Assembly (NCBI RefSeq): GCF_047123815.1
Contig: NZ_CP138920.1
Coordinates: forward strand, 496,001 to 560,000
Length of the DNA stretch: 64,000 nucleotides
Direction: 5' to 3'
Source of the DNA: Maricaulis sp017643475
GTDB lineage: Bacteria > Pseudomonadota > Alphaproteobacteria > Caulobacterales > Maricaulaceae
The notes beneath the pieces are model-generated. The model saw nothing but the letters and a program-made list of their open reading frames with translations. It was not told the origin of the DNA and did no database searches. The translations under genes and the position numbers were made by a program. Positions 1-9,451 of the stretch are shown in pieces (the stretch's first letter is position 1; every line of letters begins with the position of its first letter).

Positions 1-998
1 TCCTCGCCAGCGCCATCGGCCCGGTGACGAACCACATTATAGGCGGCCACCGAATGCCACATGCCCTCGAACATGATCTGCATGATGTAGAAGAGCGCGA
101 TACCGCCGACAAACAGGCTTGCCGTTACCGGTTGGAACACCGTTTCACGCAGCATGGTCATGACGTCCTCGAAGCTCGGATCGACATTTGTGTCGGCGAA
201 CTCCGACAGCGGTTCAGCAACAGCAAGCATGCCACCGATAAACGGAAGTGCCGCGCCCGCTGACAGGATCGAGGAGAGGATCATGATCAAGATGCCCACG
301 ACCGCATAGGTCAGCAGCATTGGGAAGAAGACACCATTGGTCGCTTCCCAGCTTTCGAAGAAGCGGAACTTGCGATCATGGATCGTCAGCGCCGGTGCGC
401 AGGACAGTTTGATCGTGAGATAGAGCGCGCCAATCAGGACGCCCAGCAGGCCAATATACATAACCAGGCCAAACCCGACGGCGCCCACGACGTGGGCATC
501 TCCTGAAAGGGCGACCAACCCGCCACCGGTCACACCCAGGGTGACGAGGATCGTGACGATGCCGAAATAGGCGGCCATCAGCACCACAATATACATGATG
601 TTGACGCCCAGCAGGCGGAACTCGTCACCACCGAAGCGGAAGGGAACAACCGGCGCGACTTCACGGCGCACCAGAAAGCGCAGCCAGGCGCCCTGGAACA
701 TCAGGCTGGCAACAATGCCGACCAGACCGGCAAGAAATCCGCCGGAGTAGACGCCAAACAATGATTGCAGGATCGCAAAGGCGGCTTCGTCATCATCGAT
801 ACGGCCTGACTCAACGTCCAGCACCAGCTCGATAAGTTCCGAGTAGAACGGCCAGATGAAATAGAAAACAGCCGCGATCGCCACCGCGCCGAAGATCAAT
901 TGCCACAGCGCGATCCACATCGCGCCCGCCGGGTTCTGCCCGAAGCGTTTGAAGAAGTAGAAGATACCGTCGCCGATATCGAAAGATTTGCCAGCCAT
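1..998 (-). CDS. Multipass membrane protein, C-terminus outside window
   Basis: About 332 N-terminal residues are visible and the reading frame runs off the left edge. The protein starts MAGKSFDIGDGIFYFFKRFG and then alternates long hydrophobic stretches with short polar loops, giving at least six predicted membrane helices. There is no signal peptide and no catalytic motif I recognise. The start follows a GGGGTTGAGC stretch. The next gene downstream of its promoter side is a similar membrane protein, and the two share an aromatic/alanine-rich helix pattern, so they may be diverged paralogues. The function is unknown; a GPDPase-membrane-domain-like or DUF4013-like fold is only a guess. Confidence 0.7.
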   Translation of the reverse strand, partial: MAGKSFDIGDGIFYFFKRFGQNPAGAMWIALWQLIFGAVAIAAVFYFIWPFYSELIELVLDVESGRIDDDEAAFAILQSLFGVYSGGFLAGLVGIVASLMFQGAWLRFLVRREVAPVVPFRFGGDEFRLLGVNIMYIVVLMAAYFGIVTILVTLGVTGGGLVALSGDAHVVGAVGFGLVMYIGLLGVLIGALYLTIKLSCAPALTIHDRKFRFFESWEATNGVFFPMLLTYAVVGILIMILSSILSAGAALPFIGGMLAVAEPLSEFADTNVDPSFEDVMTMLRETVFQPVTASLFVGGIALFYIMQIMFEGMWHSVAAYNVVRHRADGAGE

Positions 999-1090
999 GC
1001 TCAACCCCTGTCGCAAGCGTGCCCAATAGTGCCACCAGCGTGCCGCATCAGGGAAAAACCGCTAGGGGGATACGCCCGGAACGTGTCCCG

Positions 1091-1993
1091 TCAGGCGTTT
1101 TGGTCCTGGTTCTCGGTACGATTGCGATAGATGTAGGCGTAGAGGCCGGCGAACAGCGGCAGGTTCACCGCAGCAAACAATCCCAGCCAGCGCTCGTATT
1201 CCTGGATACGCAACACACCGGGATGCTCCGGCGCCTCGGCGGAGAGCAGCGGGGCGTCTTCCAGGATCCGAGTTTGCAGCAGCATGGACACCAGCTCGTA
1301 AAGGCCAATCTCCAGCAGGACTAGCGGAACCGCAGCCAGGATGAGTGCCAGTGCGATGCGCCAGGCCTGTCCATTCGACAGAGGCCAGACGCTCAAGACG
1401 AGAAGCTTGCCATTCGCAATTGTCGCCGGATACGCCAGCACCAGGCGTGCCGTCAGCCAGGCCATCATGAAACCGCCCAGCGCTCCCGTCACCACGACCA
1501 CGCCCCAATCGGCAATTGTCATGTAGCCGGTCGCCTGCCCAAGATCGAAACCGGATGCCTCCGGATCAATTCCGGCCCGCTCCAGAGCCCCGGAGGCGAT
1601 CAGGGAGAAAAAGACGGCCCAGAACATGAAGACCATGACAAAGACGAGGATCGTCAGGGCCAGCACGAGGACGGACACCAGAAACAGCCGCCATTCATCC
1701 TGGCCGACCTTGAGCCCGAACCGGCCGGAATAATCGCCTTTCACCGCCATGCGCAGCATTGATGCCGAGAGGGCCAGCGAAGCGATCAGTGTGAACACGG
1801 ACAGCGCCAGCGAGAGCGACATCCAGGCGACACTCTCGGTCGCTGTCGCTTCCAGATTCGCCAGCAGGAACAACTGAGCCACATACAACAGCGTATACGG
1901 CGCTGCCGCGATCAGGGCGCGCTGCCAGTGGGAGATCAGGAAAGCATAGGCCGCTGCGACCGAGCGCAGGATGGGAACGGGCGTCGTAGTCAT
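1091..1993 (-). CDS. Multipass membrane protein of unknown function
   Basis: This 300-residue protein has about six hydrophobic segments (roughly residues 20-45, 55-80, 100-130, 150-180, 205-235 and 265-285) and a short polar C-terminus. The start is chosen because GAGAGGTGAC lies directly before it; a longer frame upstream has no ribosome binding site. It is transcribed towards the partial membrane gene at the left edge, about 90 bases away, so the two may be one operon. A 27-bp element that recurs near 3.8 kb lies about 40-65 bases upstream. No enzymatic motif is visible and the function is unknown. Confidence 0.7.
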   Translation of the reverse strand: MTTTPVPILRSVAAAYAFLISHWQRALIAAAPYTLLYVAQLFLLANLEATATESVAWMSLSLALSVFTLIASLALSASMLRMAVKGDYSGRFGLKVGQDEWRLFLVSVLVLALTILVFVMVFMFWAVFFSLIASGALERAGIDPEASGFDLGQATGYMTIADWGVVVVTGALGGFMMAWLTARLVLAYPATIANGKLLVLSVWPLSNGQAWRIALALILAAVPLVLLEIGLYELVSMLLQTRILEDAPLLSAEAPEHPGVLRIQEYERWLGLFAAVNLPLFAGLYAYIYRNRTENQDQNA

Positions 1994-2033
1994 GTCACCT
2001 CTCTTAGTGCCTCCATAAATAGCGACTACCGTT

Positions 2034-2060
2034 CCAAGGCAAGACGGGGCGTCAGTATGG
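2034..2060. repeat. Copy 1 of a 27-bp intergenic repeat
   Basis: This stretch matches 3814-3840 at 25 of 27 positions, both ending in CAGTATGG. Read towards the downstream minus-strand gene, it contains CCATACTG about 60 bases before the start codon, which could serve as a -10 element. Shorter pieces of the same motif precede the genes at 19495 and 48902. Whether it is a promoter core, a regulator site or a small dispersed repeat cannot be settled from this window. Confidence 0.55.
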
Positions 2061-2221
2061 CGCAGGCAGTGGATGAGCTCCTGAACTGAAAAATGAACTG
2101 GGCTCGCACACCCGACCGAACCACAGGCACGCCCCCTCGAGAGCGGCTTCATAACACCAATTGTGACATTCCACGTTGTCTCACGCGAGAGAAACTGGCC
2201 AGCCCCTACCGTCCGGCGCGG

Positions 2222-3571
2222 TTACTGTCCGCCGCAGCTTGCCGGATTGGGACATGGGTTAGAGGCCGTTTCACCGCGATATCCGCGCTGCAGGGTTTCG
2301 CCAAACCCACGCAGACAGGATTGGTCGCCGCGCGACAACTGTGCGCCATCACGCCAATCCGGTCGCTGCAGCAGGCAGGAACCAGCCGCGTCACCATTCA
2401 TCGCAGTACCGCCGGCTGCCATCGCCTCCCCGTCGGCGAACATGATCAATTCTACAAGTCCCGGACGGACAACCACCTGATCATCAAATCGCGCAGCAGC
2501 ATACTCACGCCCCCGTACTGCCGTCAGTGCAGCGTCACTGAACACGCCCTGTGGCTGCTCGAAAACGATGTTGAGATTTTGTGGCTGCCCGGCACGGTCG
2601 ACATCGAATTGCACCACCACAACGCCGCCCTGGTCGCCGGCACCCGCCGGAAAACTCACGCCAGGAGCGGTCTCAAGCTGCACGTCCTCATAACCGGGCT
2701 GTTCGACGAGATCTCTACGCTCCAGCCGGTTCGCCGCCGCATCATAATGAGCGTTCAGCTCGGCATCGATGTCCGCATAGGGTTGTTCACCAAGTTCATC
2801 GCCTGAGCTGGCCGCCAGAAATCCGGCGATCGCAGCATAGGACCAGGCGTTCCACAACGTGCTGTCAGAAGCCTCCGCAACCGTCAGCAAAGCCAGGGAC
2901 ATATGATAATGATCCTGCGCCAGCGCCCAGTTTCCAGCCGCGTATTCAGCTTCGCCGAGACTGTAGAACAGTAAACCGTAACGGCCATCGAGATCGCGTT
3001 GATCCGCTCGGAAAGCCGCGATTGCGTTCCGCGCGGCGTCACCGGCTGCGGCAACATTTCCGCGCCCTCGCAGGATCCGGGCCCGGAGATAATGCATGTC
3101 TGCAGCAATCGGACGGTCCTGTTCGCTAATTCGCGGTCGTTCGGCGAGCGCGCTCAAAGCTGCATCCGCGTGCGAAAGTGCGCTTTCGCTCTGGCCAAAA
3201 GCGTCTGCAGCACTGGCAACGAGGCTCCAGCGCCAGGCCCGATCCGAGGCGGAAGCCCCGGTTTCCGAAGCGATCCGGGCCGCAGTCCGCAGCACGTCGA
3301 AAGCGATACCGTGGTCACCGTTCTCACTGGCGAGATATCCGTAAATTTCCGCCAGCAAACCCTGTGTGGCCCGATCGACGCCACTTGCGATGGCCGCATT
3401 GTAAGCCTCGCCGGCCGCGGCCTGCGCCCCGCGCAGATCTCCCGCCTCCTGGGCAGCTTGATAGCGCAGATACGGCTCTGCAACAGCAGGAGGCAAACCT
3501 TGGGACAGGCTGGTTTGAGACAACAGAAGGAAACTGGCCAAGACCAGCCCAAGAAAGGAAATTTTGCGCAT
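2222..3571 (-). CDS. Secreted helical-repeat protein with TonB-like C-terminal domain
   Basis: The 449-residue product begins with a signal peptide (about residues 1-24, ending near SLSQG). Residues 30-290 are alanine-rich amphipathic helices of TPR type. Residues about 315-380 resemble the TonB C-terminal domain: a valine-rich strand, then FDVDRAG and a GVFSDAALTAVRG-like helix. A tail beyond residue 395 carries four cysteines (399, 419, 440, 446), which could form disulfides. The start is the MRKISF methionine behind a GGAG. The next upstream gene on the same strand is a clear paralogue. Proteins of this design in alphaproteobacteria are annotated as energy transducer TonB, but this one lacks the membrane anchor and proline-rich linker of true TonB. 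A periplasmic scaffold role is inference. Confidence 0.75.
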   Translation of the reverse strand: MRKISFLGLVLASFLLLSQTSLSQGLPPAVAEPYLRYQAAQEAGDLRGAQAAAGEAYNAAIASGVDRATQGLLAEIYGYLASENGDHGIAFDVLRTAARIASETGASASDRAWRWSLVASAADAFGQSESALSHADAALSALAERPRISEQDRPIAADMHYLRARILRGRGNVAAAGDAARNAIAAFRADQRDLDGRYGLLFYSLGEAEYAAGNWALAQDHYHMSLALLTVAEASDSTLWNAWSYAAIAGFLAASSGDELGEQPYADIDAELNAHYDAAANRLERRDLVEQPGYEDVQLETAPGVSFPAGAGDQGGVVVVQFDVDRAGQPQNLNIVFEQPQGVFSDAALTAVRGREYAAARFDDQVVVRPGLVELIMFADGEAMAAGGTAMNGDAAGSCLLQRPDWRDGAQLSRGDQSCLRGFGETLQRGYRGETASNPCPNPASCGGQ

Positions 3572-3813
3572 TGCCCGCTCCCTAATCATACTCGACCGAA
3601 CATGCGAAACGCTCGATCGCGGCACCTTCTCGAAAAAAACGAGGCAGGCACCCGCCCCCGTCAGGGCAAAATGATAGCGCAATCATTTCACAACCGGCAA
3701 GTCCGGAAAGGCCGTGGACATAGCCTGTCAGGCTGCTCGGTGACCGTTACAGTTGCGTCCTGCTCCCTCACTGAAACAGCAACAAGCGTGCCCTCGAACA
3801 GCGGCAAACGCCC

Positions 3814-3840
3814 CCAAGGCAGGACGGGGCGCCAGTATGG
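3814..3840. repeat. Copy 2 of a 27-bp intergenic repeat
   Basis: This is 25/27 identical to 2034-2060. It lies just downstream of one TonB-like gene and about 240 bases upstream of the next, in a 282-base intergenic stretch where I see no gene. Here the CCATACTG core is far from the start codon, which weakens a simple promoter reading unless the leader is long. Confidence 0.55.
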
Positions 3841-3853
3841 TCCAGGTTGGGGG

Positions 3854-5029
3854 CTAGTTCGCGAGCTCGAAGTTGAATTGGGTTTCAACACCCCGGCGAA
3901 CGACCGGCTCGCCATCGAGCGTGGCAGGCTCATAGGTCCAGTTCGAGATCGCGTCGATGGCCGCTTCGTCAAACACCCCGCTTGGAATCGAGAAGATCAC
4001 ACGATGATTGATCGTTCGTCCGCGCTCATCGACGTCAAAGCGAACGGCCAGGAAACCTTCATACCCATTCTGGGAGGCATAGTTGGGGTATTGCGGCGGC
4101 CGACGGTTAAGGGCCTGCGCATCAATTGCGCCGTCGCGTGGGCGGAAGTCTTCCCCGTCTTCTTCCGGGGTCGGCAGGTGGAACGGATACGCTTCCAATA
4201 ACCCTGCCATTTCAGCGTCAAACAGCTCCGCCGCGGCCTGGTAACGTCGATTCTCGCTGTTATCGCTTATTTCTCGCAGCGCTCGTCTACGCGCGTAGCC
4301 GGAGAGGACACGAGCTGTCTCCTGTTCAGCTTCCGCCGCGTCTATCTGGACAAACACATCTCGTGCCAGGCGCAGTTTCACCGCCGCCGGCATATAGTTA
4401 TTGCCGGCCAGCTCATTCAAACCGGCATAAAAATAGGCCATTGCTGTCGCCCGATCGATCGCGCGCTCCTCGCTCTCGATCAAGGCAAGCGCCCGCTCAG
4501 CAGCCTCCCCGGCTTGCCGGCGTCGTCCGTTGTCACCGGCCAGGCGCGCCGCAAGCACATGGGCCTGGATGGCGTATTCACTAGCACCGACTGGAAGCGT
4601 TCCCGCACGAGCGTACGCGTTGCTGGCGTTTCGCGAACATCGGAACGCATCCCGGTGATCTCCCAAGCGATAGGCCGCGATCGCCGCGTTTTGCCAGCGA
4701 TAACCAGACATGACGTGATCGTCGTCGGAATTCTCCGCCGCAATCCGCCATGCTTCATAGGCGCGATCAAAATCACCGATAGCTCGCGCGTAGAAGCCTA
4801 CATTCTCGGCAAGGGTCCCGAGCGTGGCGTCATCAATCCGGGCCTCGCGGGCTGCATCGAAAACGGCCTCGGCTGCCTGCAGGGTGATTGCAGCATCACC
4901 ACCTTGCTCTGCCTGCTGATAAACAACATAGAGCTGCGCCACATGATCAGGTAGCGGCTCTTGCGCATAGGTCGCCGAGATACCAAACGCGCCGATCAAT
5001 GCACTCAGACTGATGATGGTGTTACGCAT
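3854..5029 (-). CDS. Secreted helical-repeat protein with TonB-like C-terminal domain
   Basis: The 391-residue product has a signal peptide (residues 1 to about 21, ending SATYAQ). TPR-like helices follow, and a TonB-C-like domain sits at about 325-391 with FDVDERGR and a GVFDEAAIDAISNW helix. It is a paralogue of the downstream gene: both N-termini read as LPP/LPDHVA followed by a YxxYQxA helix, and both end in the same fold, but this one lacks the cysteine-rich tail. The start is preceded by GGGGGCGAT. The product is expected in the periplasm. The tandem arrangement suggests duplication followed by divergence. The substrate and partner are unknown. Confidence 0.75.
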   Translation of the reverse strand: MRNTIISLSALIGAFGISATYAQEPLPDHVAQLYVVYQQAEQGGDAAITLQAAEAVFDAAREARIDDATLGTLAENVGFYARAIGDFDRAYEAWRIAAENSDDDHVMSGYRWQNAAIAAYRLGDHRDAFRCSRNASNAYARAGTLPVGASEYAIQAHVLAARLAGDNGRRRQAGEAAERALALIESEERAIDRATAMAYFYAGLNELAGNNYMPAAVKLRLARDVFVQIDAAEAEQETARVLSGYARRRALREISDNSENRRYQAAAELFDAEMAGLLEAYPFHLPTPEEDGEDFRPRDGAIDAQALNRRPPQYPNYASQNGYEGFLAVRFDVDERGRTINHRVIFSIPSGVFDEAAIDAISNWTYEPATLDGEPVVRRGVETQFNFELAN

Positions 5030-5171
5030 ATCGCCCCCGAAAATCGCGTTTCCAGCATGATCCACAACGCCCCTCGATTTGCAACCCAGCACACGGTTTC
5101 TCCACCACACATCTTTTCATTGCAACCCGCCACCGCCTCCAAAACTTGACTTGTTCGCACGGCGGATCGAT

Positions 5172-6572
5172 ATGCCGCGCATGACTGAGACAGCGATCAA
5201 ACCCGTACATGTCGTCGGTGGCGGCATGGCCGGATCCGAGGCAGCCTGGCAGCTGGCAAGCGCCGGCGTGCCCGTCATCCTGCACGAAATGCGCGGCGTG
5301 GTGGAAACCGACGCTCACAATACGGACGGCCTGGCAGAGCTGGTCTGTTCCAATTCCTTCCGGTCAGATGATCACGAGACCAATGCGGTGGGTGTCCTGC
5401 ACCAGGAGATGCGCCTGCTCGACTCCATCATCATGTCCGAGGGCGATGCCAATCGCCTGCCGGCCGGCGGCGCGCTCGCTGTTGATCGTGATGCATTCTC
5501 CCAGGCCGTGACAGCGCGCCTGGAAGCCCATCCGCTGGTCACCATTGTGCGCGAGGAAATCCCCGCCCTGCCGCCCGAAGACTGGGACAGCGCGATCATC
5601 GCGACCGGCCCCCTCACCTCCGAAAGCCTGTCTGCGTCCATCCTCCAGGAAACCGGTGAAGGCGAACTGGCCTTCTTTGATGCCATCGCACCAGTCATCC
5701 ACCGCGACAGCATCAACATGGACAAGGCCTGGTTTCAGTCGCGCTACGACAAGGGCGAGACCGAGGCTGACCGCACCGCCTATCTGAACTGCCCGATGGA
5801 TGAGGAACAGTACAACGCCTTCATCGATGCCCTGATCGAAGCGCCCAAGACCGAGTTCAAGGAGTGGGAAGACACGCCGTATTTCGACGGCTGCCTGCCC
5901 ATCGAGGTGATGGCTGAGCGCGGCCGGGAAACCCTGCGCCATGGTCCGATGAAACCGGTCGGCCTGACCAATCCGCACCAACCGGAGATAAAGGCCCATG
6001 CCATCGTGCAATTGCGCCAGGACAATGCCCTGGGCACGCTGTTCAACATGGTCGGCTTCCAGACCAAGATGAAATACGGCGCCCAGACCGAGGTCTTTCG
6101 CATGATCCCGGGTCTGGAAGATGCGCAGTTTGCGCGCCTGGGCGGCATTCACCGCAACACATTCATGAATTCGCCACGCCTGCTGGACAAGCAATTGCGG
6201 TTGAAGTCAAAGCCGCGCCTGCGTTTTGCCGGCCAGCTGATCGGCGTCGAAGGTTATGTTGAAAGTGCAGCCATGGGCCTGATGGCCGGCAGGTTCGCCG
6301 CCGCTGAACGTCTCGGGGAGACCGTGACGCCGCCGCCGGAAACCACCGCCATGGGCGCCCTGATCGAGCATGTCACCGGCGGCCACCTGGACACCGGCAA
6401 GGGCAGTTTCCAACCGATGAATGTCAATTTCGGGCTGTTTCCACAGATGGTTGCGCCCTCTCGCGACGAAGATGGCAATCGTTTGCGCGGAAAGGCCAAG
6501 GGCGTTGCGCGCAAGAAGCTGATGGCCAAGCGAGCGCTGGAGGACATTGTCGGGTGGCGCGACGGAACATGA
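5172..6572 (+). CDS. trmFO: tRNA (uracil-54-C5)-methyltransferase, folate/FAD-dependent (TrmFO)
   Basis: The enzyme makes ribothymidine at position 54 of tRNA, using methylenetetrahydrofolate as carbon donor and FADH2 as reductant. The 466-residue length fits the family. The N-terminus has the dinucleotide motif VVGGGMAGSEAA. Two conserved cysteine contexts are visible, AELVCSNSFRSDD (Cys59) and YFDGCLPIE. The C-terminus carries the family GKGSFQPMNVNFGLFP stretch. The start has an in-frame ATG three codons later. A TTGACT lies so close upstream that a very short leader, or leaderless use of the second ATG, is possible. In related genomes trmFO sits near the secDF/phytoene-synthase-like block, as it does here. 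Confidence 0.95.
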   Translation: MPRMTETAIKPVHVVGGGMAGSEAAWQLASAGVPVILHEMRGVVETDAHNTDGLAELVCSNSFRSDDHETNAVGVLHQEMRLLDSIIMSEGDANRLPAGGALAVDRDAFSQAVTARLEAHPLVTIVREEIPALPPEDWDSAIIATGPLTSESLSASILQETGEGELAFFDAIAPVIHRDSINMDKAWFQSRYDKGETEADRTAYLNCPMDEEQYNAFIDALIEAPKTEFKEWEDTPYFDGCLPIEVMAERGRETLRHGPMKPVGLTNPHQPEIKAHAIVQLRQDNALGTLFNMVGFQTKMKYGAQTEVFRMIPGLEDAQFARLGGIHRNTFMNSPRLLDKQLRLKSKPRLRFAGQLIGVEGYVESAAMGLMAGRFAAAERLGETVTPPPETTAMGALIEHVTGGHLDTGKGSFQPMNVNFGLFPQMVAPSRDEDGNRLRGKAKGVARKKLMAKRALEDIVGWRDGT

Positions 6573-6655
6573 ATTTCTCCTGTCCCTGATATTGCCTTTT
6601 GGAAAGATTAGCGCTCTCCTGCGGGTGACCAACAAGTAATCCGGGGGGAGATGTT

Positions 6656-8587
6656 GTGATTTATCGCCTGATCAGCGCTTTCGCTAGCCTTTTTGCCCTG
6701 TGCGGTGCCGCACTGGCACAGCCGCCTGTGGAGCAGTTTGCCCAGTTGCCTGACATGCAACTGGCAACGCTCTCTCCAAGCGGAGAGAAGCTGGCCTATT
6801 TCACCAATTATCGAGGCATCCGGGCTCTGGCCGTTAGCAATCTGGAGACCGGTGAAGCCCAGGTTGCGGACATGTCAAACGTTGACCCGCGTTTCCTGCG
6901 CTGGGCCGATGACCGCGTTCTTCTGGTCTCTGCCAGCGTGAACGAAGAGATCCCGGGAATTCGTGGCAGTGTCGACATCTCTTCCAGCTTCTCGATCGAT
7001 ACAGATCGTGGCATGCGCGCGCGTCAGCTGCTGCGCGACAATGACGACCTGGCCTTCAATTTCGGCCTCGGCCGTATCATCGGTGTCGACCCCGAATCCG
7101 GTGATGTCCTGATCCCGGCCTACAGCGACGATCGCAGCTACGATCTCTACGCCGCTGATCCGCTCAGCCGTCGTGCGCGCCGCATCGCCCGCGGCCGCAA
7201 TACGACCCAGGACTGGATCCTCAACGCCAACGGCGAGCCCGTCGCGCGTAACGACATGTCCGAACAGCGTGAAGAACAGGTCCTTGCCGTCAGACGCGGC
7301 GACGAGTGGGAAACCGTCAGCCAGACTGAGGATGTCAATCGCCCGGCCTTCAGCGCGGTCGGCCTGCTCCCGGATGGCAATATCGCGATCACGACCACAT
7401 TCCGCGGCGATGAGGACTCTCAACGCCGAAGCCTCTACGCCATGTCCATGCAGACAGGTGGCATCACCGATACGCTCTTCTCGCACGAGACCTACGACCT
7501 GGGAGGTGTTCTGGTAGATCCCTACACCAACGTCGTCAGCGGCGTGACCTATGATGACGAGTTTACCCGTCACATCTGGTTCGATGAGGAATTGGGCAAT
7601 TGGCAGGCCAGCCTTGAGGCTGCCTTCCCGGGTATGATCGTGCGGATCACGAGCTGGACCCGTGACCGCACAAAGATGACCCTGCAGGTGGAAGGCCCGC
7701 GCCAGGCGCCGATGGTCTACCTGTTTGATGCGGAAAACCTGGGCGTATCCCTCGCCGGATCCCAGTATGGCGTGCTGGGAGCAACCCCACTGCCGGAGCG
7801 CATGCATATCCATTATCCGGCCCGTGATGGCGAGCAGATCCCGGCCTACATGACACTACCGGAAGGCGAAGGCCCCTTCCCGACTGTGATCCTGCCGCAC
7901 GGTGGCCCGGCCGCCCGCGATATTGGCGGTTACGACTATCTCGCCCACTTCTTCGCCAGCCGCGGCTATGCCGTGCTGCAGCCGAACTTCCGGGGCTCCT
8001 CCGGTTACGGCTATCGCTGGCAAGCTGCCGGTCATGGCGGCTGGGGCACGGGTATCATGCAGCACGATGTCACCGACGGGCTGGAGGCGATGGTTGATGC
8101 CGGCTATTCCGACCCGGAACGCGTCTGCATCGTCGGGTGGAGTTATGGCGGCTACGCAGCACTTGCCGGTGCGGCCTTCACACCGGATCTCTATCAGTGT
8201 GCGGTGGCCATTGCCCCGGCCACAGACCTGCCCGAGATGGTCAATTTTGTTCGCGACCGCTCCGGACGCAATCACTGGAGTTATGAATTCTGGCGTGAAT
8301 TCATGGACGGTGATGCCAACGCGGAAGGCAATGCAACACTGATCGCCGTCTCGCCCTCGCGCAATGCGGAGAACATCAACATTCCCGTTCTGCTGATCCA
8401 CGGTGAAGCGGACAATGTCGTTCCGATCCGCCAGAGCGAGGTCATGGAGCGTGCGCTGGAACGGGCCAATGTGAATGTGGAATTCATCGCGCTGGAAGAC
8501 GGCGACCACTCACTGACCAACCAGGCCATGCGAGAACGCCTGCTGACCGAGATGGAGAGCTTCCTGGCGACACATCTGAACGACTAA
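6656..8587 (+). CDS. S9 family (prolyl oligopeptidase-type) secreted peptidase
   Basis: The 643-residue protein starts with GTG behind GGGGGGAG; the ATG five bases earlier is out of frame and stops at once. A signal peptide ends at GAALAQ. The N-terminal 370 or so residues look like a beta-propeller. The C-terminal alpha/beta hydrolase holds the nucleophile Ser496 in GWSYGGYA, with Asp586 (HGEADNVV) and His618 (DGDHSLTN) completing the triad. This is the dipeptidyl-peptidase/acylaminoacyl-peptidase type, cleaving short peptides in the periplasm. It appears to be a single-gene transcript, closed by a strong hairpin terminator. Confidence 0.92.
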   Translation: MIYRLISAFASLFALCGAALAQPPVEQFAQLPDMQLATLSPSGEKLAYFTNYRGIRALAVSNLETGEAQVADMSNVDPRFLRWADDRVLLVSASVNEEIPGIRGSVDISSSFSIDTDRGMRARQLLRDNDDLAFNFGLGRIIGVDPESGDVLIPAYSDDRSYDLYAADPLSRRARRIARGRNTTQDWILNANGEPVARNDMSEQREEQVLAVRRGDEWETVSQTEDVNRPAFSAVGLLPDGNIAITTTFRGDEDSQRRSLYAMSMQTGGITDTLFSHETYDLGGVLVDPYTNVVSGVTYDDEFTRHIWFDEELGNWQASLEAAFPGMIVRITSWTRDRTKMTLQVEGPRQAPMVYLFDAENLGVSLAGSQYGVLGATPLPERMHIHYPARDGEQIPAYMTLPEGEGPFPTVILPHGGPAARDIGGYDYLAHFFASRGYAVLQPNFRGSSGYGYRWQAAGHGGWGTGIMQHDVTDGLEAMVDAGYSDPERVCIVGWSYGGYAALAGAAFTPDLYQCAVAIAPATDLPEMVNFVRDRSGRNHWSYEFWREFMDGDANAEGNATLIAVSPSRNAENINIPVLLIHGEADNVVPIRQSEVMERALERANVNVEFIALEDGDHSLTNQAMRERLLTEMESFLATHLND

Positions 8588-8606
8588 ATCGCCACGCACA
8601 CACAAG

Positions 8607-8646
8607 AAAGGGCGCGTCCGGTCTCCGGACGCGCCCTTTTTCTTTT
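8607..8646 (+). terminator. Rho-independent terminator after the S9 peptidase gene
   Basis: A perfect 15-bp stem (AAAGGGCGCGTCCGG with its complement) closes a 3-base loop, followed by TTTTTCTTTT. It ends transcription of the peptidase. An A-rich left flank may let it serve the convergent SDR gene weakly as well. Confidence 0.93.
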
Positions 8647-8663
8647 ACCAACGGGAGCTGAAG

Positions 8664-9359
8664 CTACCAGCTCAGATCTTCACCGCTGACGTGGAAGAAC
8701 CGGCCATTCATCGCCGCATTGCCATAGGCGCGTGCGATCAGGTCGAGCTGTCCCGAGACCGATTCCTCGACCGTCAGCAGGCCACCGGCTCCGCCCATAT
8801 CTGTACGGACCCATCCCGGGTGCATGACAAGGGTGACGATACCGCGGTCACGCAGATCGATACTGAGCGACTTGCCGATCGCGTTGAGCGCCGCCTTGGA
8901 CGCGCGATAGCCATAGGCACCACCGCTGTCATTATCGGCGATGGAACCCATGCGGCTCGATTGGAGGGCGATGACCTTCATCTCGGACTTGGCGACCTGA
9001 TCCGCAAAAGCCTCCACCAGCGCAAGCGGTGCGAGCGCATTGACGCGCATTTCCTCGATGAAATGCTCGCATCCGGCCGTGCCGAAACTGCGTGTTTCAC
9101 CAGACATCATGCCGGCATTGGCGAAGAGCAGATCGATCGGACCGGTGACATTCTCGGCCAGCTTGACCGCCGCAGAAACATCGCTGGCGTCATAGGCGAA
9201 CAGGTTGAGACGTCCATCGCCCTGGTCGAGCGCCTTGAGTTCAGTGGCTGCGGACGGGTCGCGGACAGCAGCAGAGATCACCCAGCCGCGTTCCAGCAGC
9301 TGCCGGCAATGCTCCAGGCCAAGTCCACGATTGGCGCCGGTAATCAAAGCGTGCGGCAT
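8664..9359 (-). CDS. Short-chain dehydrogenase/reductase (C-factor-like)
   Basis: The 231-residue protein carries the SDR cofactor motif TGANRGLG at the N-terminus, NAG in the middle, and the catalytic YxxxK as YRASK, with a serine-rich strand (LQSSRMGS) before it. This fits the CsgA/C-factor-like classical SDR group, which reduces unknown carbonyl substrates with NAD(P)H. The start is chosen from AGGAGAG six bases upstream; a longer frame lacks the cofactor motif at the expected distance. It converges on the S9 peptidase gene. The substrate cannot be named. Confidence 0.88.
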   Translation of the reverse strand: MPHALITGANRGLGLEHCRQLLERGWVISAAVRDPSAATELKALDQGDGRLNLFAYDASDVSAAVKLAENVTGPIDLLFANAGMMSGETRSFGTAGCEHFIEEMRVNALAPLALVEAFADQVAKSEMKVIALQSSRMGSIADNDSGGAYGYRASKAALNAIGKSLSIDLRDRGIVTLVMHPGWVRTDMGGAGGLLTVEESVSGQLDLIARAYGNAAMNGRFFHVSGEDLSW

Positions 9360-9451
9360 GAAAATCTCTCCTGTATCGAATCTGTCACGAAAGTTAGTCA
9401 AAAACGTCGCGCTGTCAGCCTTGAAATATGAGTTTTCCAAATGCTGTCCAG

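Noticed and set aside
5146..5181. Leaderless trmFO transcript from TTGACT
   Set aside because: The spacing is suggestive, but no convincing -10 hexamer is present, so it is not listed as a promoter.
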